Assembly (NCBI GenBank): GCA_947649215.1
Contig: CANSQW010000055.1
Location: forward strand, 1-7,530
Length of the DNA stretch: 7,530 nt
Direction: 5' to 3'
DNA from: an uncultured bacterium
Lineage (GTDB): Bacteria; Actinomycetota; Coriobacteriia; Coriobacteriales; Eggerthellaceae
Numbering within the stretch: position 1 is the stretch's first letter; each line of letters starts with the position of its first letter. The notes under the pieces are model-generated. The model searched no databases. It saw only the letters and a program-made list of their open reading frames with translations, and was not told the DNA's origin. Below are positions 4,710-7,530 of this stretch, piece after piece. A program made the translations under genes and the position numbers.

Positions 4710-5092
4710 TCCAGCGCATGACCATCCCCGGCCGGCTCCCCGGTCTCAACGAGTACACCCGCGCCTGCCGCGCCCACCCCATGGCGGGCGCCAAGATGAA
4801 GCGCGAGGCCCAGGACGCGGTGCTGTGGTGCGCCAGGGCCGCGCGCCTCAGGCCCCACGGCGGCCCGGTGCGCGTCCGCTACCAGTTCTTCGAGGCCCCG
4901 GCCCGCAAGGGGGCGCGCCTGCGCGACAAGTCCAACATCGCGTCGTTCGCCGTGAAGGTCATCGAGGACGCGCTGGTGGAGGCAGGGCTCATCCCAGACG
5001 ACGGGTGGGACGAGGTGGCCGGCTACTCCTGCGAGTTCGCCCGCACCGCAGACCCCCGCATCGTCGTCACCATCGAGGACGGCCTTGCGTAG
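4706..5092 (+). CDS. rusA: RusA-like Holliday junction resolvase
   Basis: 128-aa protein of the RusA family, dimeric magnesium-dependent endonucleases that cut Holliday junctions in phage recombination and replication. Seen: N-terminal IPGRLPGLNEYTRA (7-20), then KMKREAQDAVLWC, then the active-site region LRDKSNIASFAVKVIEDAL (72-90) and IPDDGWDEV (96-104). Normally the motif is RDxDN followed by a DD pair. Here Asp74 and Asp98/Asp99 are kept, but the second acidic residue of the first motif is Ser76 (codon TCC, 4931-4933). The start is the GTG in the GTGA overlap with the previous gene; an ATG at 4718 is an alternative. Length matches the family. Whether it is still an active nuclease is uncertain because of Ser76. 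Confidence 0.85.
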   Translation: MIQRMTIPGRLPGLNEYTRACRAHPMAGAKMKREAQDAVLWCARAARLRPHGGPVRVRYQFFEAPARKGARLRDKSNIASFAVKVIEDALVEAGLIPDDGWDEVAGYSCEFARTADPRIVVTIEDGLA

Positions 5093-5639
5093 GGGGGCCA
5101 GGTGCAGGCCGTGGAGCGTGTCGGAGGTGCGCTACCTCGTCGAGAGCGCCGGGCGCGTGCCCAAGCGCGACATCTGCCGGCACCTCAGGCGCTCGTCGCG
5201 CTCGGTCGAGTGCAAGGCCTACCACCTCCGCAAGGAGGGCGTGCCCGTAGACCTCCGGCACCACGAGCCCAGGCTCTCCTCCTGCCCGGCCTGCGGGCGC
5301 CTCTCCGGCCGCATGGGCCGGGACGGCTTCTGCGAGCCGTGCAGGAGGAGGGCGCAGCTAGCGGAGGTGCACGCCAAGATAGCGGAGCTCATGGCCCTGC
5401 TGCCGCCCGAGGAGCGCGCCACCTACGAGGCGACCGAGGCCGAGGTGGAGAGCAGGCGCGACCCGATGCCCCCTCCCCCGCCGACCGCGGGGCTGTCCTA
5501 CTACGCGAGGGCGAGGGCCGAGGAGGCCCACGAGCTCGCATGCGAGGAGGCGCTCACGCGCAACCTCATGCGCGAGGTCAAGGCGGCCCAGAAGCGCAAG
5601 GAGCGCGTCGAGAAAAAAGTCAGATCAATGCGGGTTTGA
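5085..5639 (+). CDS. Myb/SANT-like HTH plus zinc-finger protein
   Basis: 184-aa probable DNA-binding protein. Residues about 9-50 (PWSVSEVRYLVESAG, DICRHLRRSSRSVECKAYHL) match the pattern of a Myb/SANT-like helix-turn-helix: a Trp, an acidic residue, then R-S-xx-SV at the recognition helix. Next comes a CxxC...CxxC zinc finger (Cys67, Cys70, Cys83, Cys86), a helical segment (90-113), a proline run (PPPPP, about 129-133) and a long charged C-terminal helix ending in a Lys/Arg-rich tail. The TTG start at 5085 overlaps the RusA gene by 8 bases, with GAGG 6 bases upstream; it keeps the Trp, which the next possible start (GTG 5118) would lose. Role unknown; context suggests transcription control or replication-linked DNA binding. 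Confidence 0.8.
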   Translation: MRRGARCRPWSVSEVRYLVESAGRVPKRDICRHLRRSSRSVECKAYHLRKEGVPVDLRHHEPRLSSCPACGRLSGRMGRDGFCEPCRRRAQLAEVHAKIAELMALLPPEERATYEATEAEVESRRDPMPPPPPTAGLSYYARARAEEAHELACEEALTRNLMREVKAAQKRKERVEKKVRSMRV

Positions 5640-5648
5640 TCAAAACCC
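5632..5648. repeat. Hairpin/palindrome at a gene boundary
   Basis: GGGTTT (5632-5637) and AAACCC (5643-5648) form a 6-bp stem around GATCA; the core TTTGATCAAA (5635-5644) is a perfect 10-bp palindrome. It contains the stop codon of the Myb/zinc-finger gene and lies 18 bases before the next ATG. It could influence coupling, bind a regulator or, together with the A run at 5613-5618, favour frameshifting. Confidence 0.5.
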
Positions 5649-5665
5649 CAGATGGGAGCGAGAGA

Positions 5666-6850
5666 ATGCAAGTGATAGAGGTCGTCAGCATCGACGACGT
5701 TTACCCGGTGGAGGACGAGTACGGCAACCAGTACCTGTCTCGCGACTACTCCACCAAGGAGAACAGGGCCTACGTCGAGGCGCTCGCCCGGTCCATGGCC
5801 AAGAAGGGCGTCCCGGACGAGCTGGTGACGCTCGTGCGCGACGGCGGCATATACCGCGTGAAGGCGGGCAACTCCCGCGTCATGGCCATGCGCCAGCTGG
5901 GCACCAAGACGTTCCCCGCCATCATCGACGAGGACGACACGCCCGAGGCCCTCATAGAGGCCGCCATCCGCACCGACGAGAAGAAGGCCTACGAGCCGGT
6001 CGAGAAGTCGCGGCTCGTTCAACAGCTCGCGCTGATCGCCTCCGACGAGTACGTCTCGGAGGCAGTCGGCATCGAGCCGGAGAAGGTGGCCAAGGTGCGC
6101 CGCGCCCGCAGGCTCGTGGACGACGCGGCCGACGACATGTCCCTGCTGCGCCTCATCGCCATCGCCGACTTCGAGGACGACCCGGACGCGGTGGAGCTGC
6201 TGACCACGTGCTCCGAGCGGGACTTCCCCGAGGTCGAGCGCAACGCGCGCGACCGCAGGGCCCGCAGGGAGCGCCTCGCGGCCCTCTGCGCCGCGCTCGA
6301 GGCGCGCGGGGTGCCGCTGGCGGACTCCGGGGACGGCCTGCGGTTCATGTGCTCCGTGGAGAGCGCCTCCGACATCCCCGACGAGCTGCCGGACGGCTGC
6401 GTGGCCGTGCCCAAGAGGTGGGGCGACGGCTTCGAGCTGCGATGCCCCGTCGAGGAGGAGGTAGACCCCACCCTCGAGGCCGAGCGCGCCCGCATGGCCG
6501 AGCTCAGGCGGCTCTGGGAGGCGACCAAGGAGCACCGCGAGGCGTGGCTCGACGGCAACATCGCCGAGGGGCTCGGGGCGGTCGCCGCCCTCGCGGACGA
6601 CGGCCCGTACAGCTACTGCGTCAGCTCTTACATAGAGCGCCGCGGACTCGTCCTCCCCAAGGGGCCGGCGGACGTGATCAACGGCTACCTGAGCCACGCC
6701 AGACAGCCCTACGACTGGGAGGGCAAGGCGATGGACGACCGCCTGGGCGAGTTCGCCGACCTGGGCGAGGCCCTCGCCTCCTGCGGGTACGTCGCATGCG
6801 ACGAGGAGATCGCGCTCATCGCGATGCTCGAGGAGGCTGGCGATGAGTGA
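5666..6850 (+). CDS. ParB-like protein (ParB/Srx fold N-terminal domain)
   Basis: 394-aa protein. Residues about 5-90 form a ParB-type N-terminal domain: VSIDDVYPVED, then AYVEALARSMAKKGV, then VKAGNSRVMAMRQLGTKTFP, where the AGNSRVMA segment replaces the GERR box of chromosomal ParB. Residues about 108-152 resemble the ParB HTH (EKSRLVQQLALIASDEYVSE, then AVGIEPEKVAKVRRARRL). The last 240 residues are acidic/Arg-rich and not recognised. Family members bind CTP and DNA in plasmid partition, or act in phage replication, modification or gene control; which applies here is unknown and no ParA partner is visible. ATG 5666 follows GGGAG (5654-5658) by 7 bases. The frame is open further upstream, but only as a shadow of the preceding gene. 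Its stop overlaps the DUF1351 start by 8 bases. Confidence 0.85.
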   Translation: MQVIEVVSIDDVYPVEDEYGNQYLSRDYSTKENRAYVEALARSMAKKGVPDELVTLVRDGGIYRVKAGNSRVMAMRQLGTKTFPAIIDEDDTPEALIEAAIRTDEKKAYEPVEKSRLVQQLALIASDEYVSEAVGIEPEKVAKVRRARRLVDDAADDMSLLRLIAIADFEDDPDAVELLTTCSERDFPEVERNARDRRARRERLAALCAALEARGVPLADSGDGLRFMCSVESASDIPDELPDGCVAVPKRWGDGFELRCPVEEEVDPTLEAERARMAELRRLWEATKEHREAWLDGNIAEGLGAVAALADDGPYSYCVSSYIERRGLVLPKGPADVINGYLSHARQPYDWEGKAMDDRLGEFADLGEALASCGYVACDEEIALIAMLEEAGDE

Positions 6851-7530
6851 GGCCGTCGAGCTCTTCGCGGAGGTCATCGAGCCGGCCTCCGAGCTGCGGG
6901 TGACCTGCTCCCCCGCCGTCATCGAGGACAACCTCGCCGCGCTCGAGGCCTACGTGGACGCCCAGGTGGCCCCCTACGTCGGGGCGGTCATCGACCCGGC
7001 GGACGAGGAGCAGGTCAAGGAGGGGCGGCGGTGCATGGCCGACCTCAACAGGCTCAAGGCGCCCATCGAGGAGGAGCGCAAGCGCGTCAAGCGCGCCTAC
7101 GAGGCCCCGCTCAAGGCCTTCGAGGCCCGCGTCAAGGGCATCACGGCCAAGATCGACGCGGCCCGCTCCGGGCTCAAGGCGCAGGTCGACGAGGCAGACG
7201 AGCGGTTCCGGGCGATGCGCCGCGAGCTGCTGGCCGAGGAGTACGGGGGATGCGCCGGCGCCCTGGCGGGCGTCATCCCCTTCTCGGCCGTCCTGGACGA
7301 GGGCTGGCTCAACCGCTCCGTCGCCGAGACCAAGGCCCTCTCGCTCGTGCAGGAGGCCGCGGAGCGCGCCCTCGAGGGCTACCAGGCCCTCATGGCCGCC
7401 GAGACGCCCCACAAAGACGAGGTGGTGGCGCGCTACGCCGAGACGCTCGACGTGGCCGCCGCGCTGCGCCACGGGGCGGAGCTCGCCGAGCGCGACCGGC
7501 GCATAGCCGAGTTCAAGGCCGCCCAGGAGC
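6843..7530 (+). CDS. DUF1351-family phage protein, 3' end missing
   Basis: First 229 residues of a protein that runs off the right edge. ATG 6843 overlaps the ParB-like stop by 8 bases and has AGGAGG (6831-6836) 6 bases upstream. The sequence fits DUF1351, a family usually next to phage single-strand annealing proteins: an N-terminal lead (1-55), then the LNRLKAPIEEERKRVKRAYE segment (68-87) with PLKAFEARVK (89-98), a long coiled-coil-like helix (99-135), and the conserved LDEGWLNRSVAETK segment (151-164). Codon bias is very strong in this frame throughout. With RusA upstream, it predicts a RecT/ERF-type recombinase or exonuclease gene just beyond the window. The biochemical role of DUF1351 is unknown. 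Confidence 0.83.
   Translation, partial: MSEAVELFAEVIEPASELRVTCSPAVIEDNLAALEAYVDAQVAPYVGAVIDPADEEQVKEGRRCMADLNRLKAPIEEERKRVKRAYEAPLKAFEARVKGITAKIDAARSGLKAQVDEADERFRAMRRELLAEEYGGCAGALAGVIPFSAVLDEGWLNRSVAETKALSLVQEAAERALEGYQALMAAETPHKDEVVARYAETLDVAAALRHGAELAERDRRIAEFKAAQE

Noticed and set aside
5501..6931. Long open frame on the minus strand opposite the ParB-like gene (476 codons)
   Set aside because: Shadow of a gene with a recognisable domain, good codon bias and a ribosome site; the antisense protein shows only leucine/valine/arginine-rich filler.
1..7530. CRISPR array or tandem repeat array
   Set aside because: No regularly spaced repeat of 20 bases or more was seen; the only direct repeats are the operator cores and a two-copy 8-mer.

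Overview
This window looks like the left (integration, immunity and early) arm of a temperate phage, or of a prophage, from a high-GC actinobacterial host. The very strong G/C bias at third codon positions, the many GTG/TTG starts and the gene types fit a Coriobacteriia-like gut actinobacterium (Eggerthellaceae or relatives). That host call is inference; no host gene or attachment site is visible.

Layout. On the minus strand, positions 18-1907 hold a two-gene unit: a small Cro/CI-type repressor followed 9 bp later by a large serine recombinase (integrase). It faces away from a short AT-rich control region (about 1908-2055) with two back-to-back sigma70-type promoters. Both -10 boxes lie inside copies of the same inverted operator sequence, and a third related palindrome sits just downstream of the rightward promoter. 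This is a lysogeny switch. The rightward promoter drives two small genes (2056-2517, a DUF7678-like protein, and 2529-2771).

A 533-bp gap without genes follows (2772-3304). It is not empty: a 22-bp inverted repeat (21/22) closes a 351-bp stretch filled with nested hairpins, including a three-way-junction-like fold and two hairpin loops that are complementary to each other. I read it as a candidate uncharacterised structured RNA. A second long hairpin (3221-3284) lies directly before the next gene.

From 3305 to the right edge the plus strand is tightly packed and mostly translationally coupled: a second XRE-type regulator resembling the repressor, several small unknown proteins including a membrane-anchored one whose start is unclear, a 141-aa unknown, a RusA-like Holliday junction resolvase with an altered active-site motif, a Myb-like/zinc-finger protein, a ParB-fold protein and the first 229 residues of a DUF1351 protein that runs off the window. 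RusA and DUF1351 place this block in the phage recombination/replication module.

The most interesting items are the 2859-3209 structured element, the mirrored promoter-operators, the integrase zinc ribbon that has lost three of four cysteines, the RusA Asp-to-Ser change, and the reading-frame change near 4090-4170.
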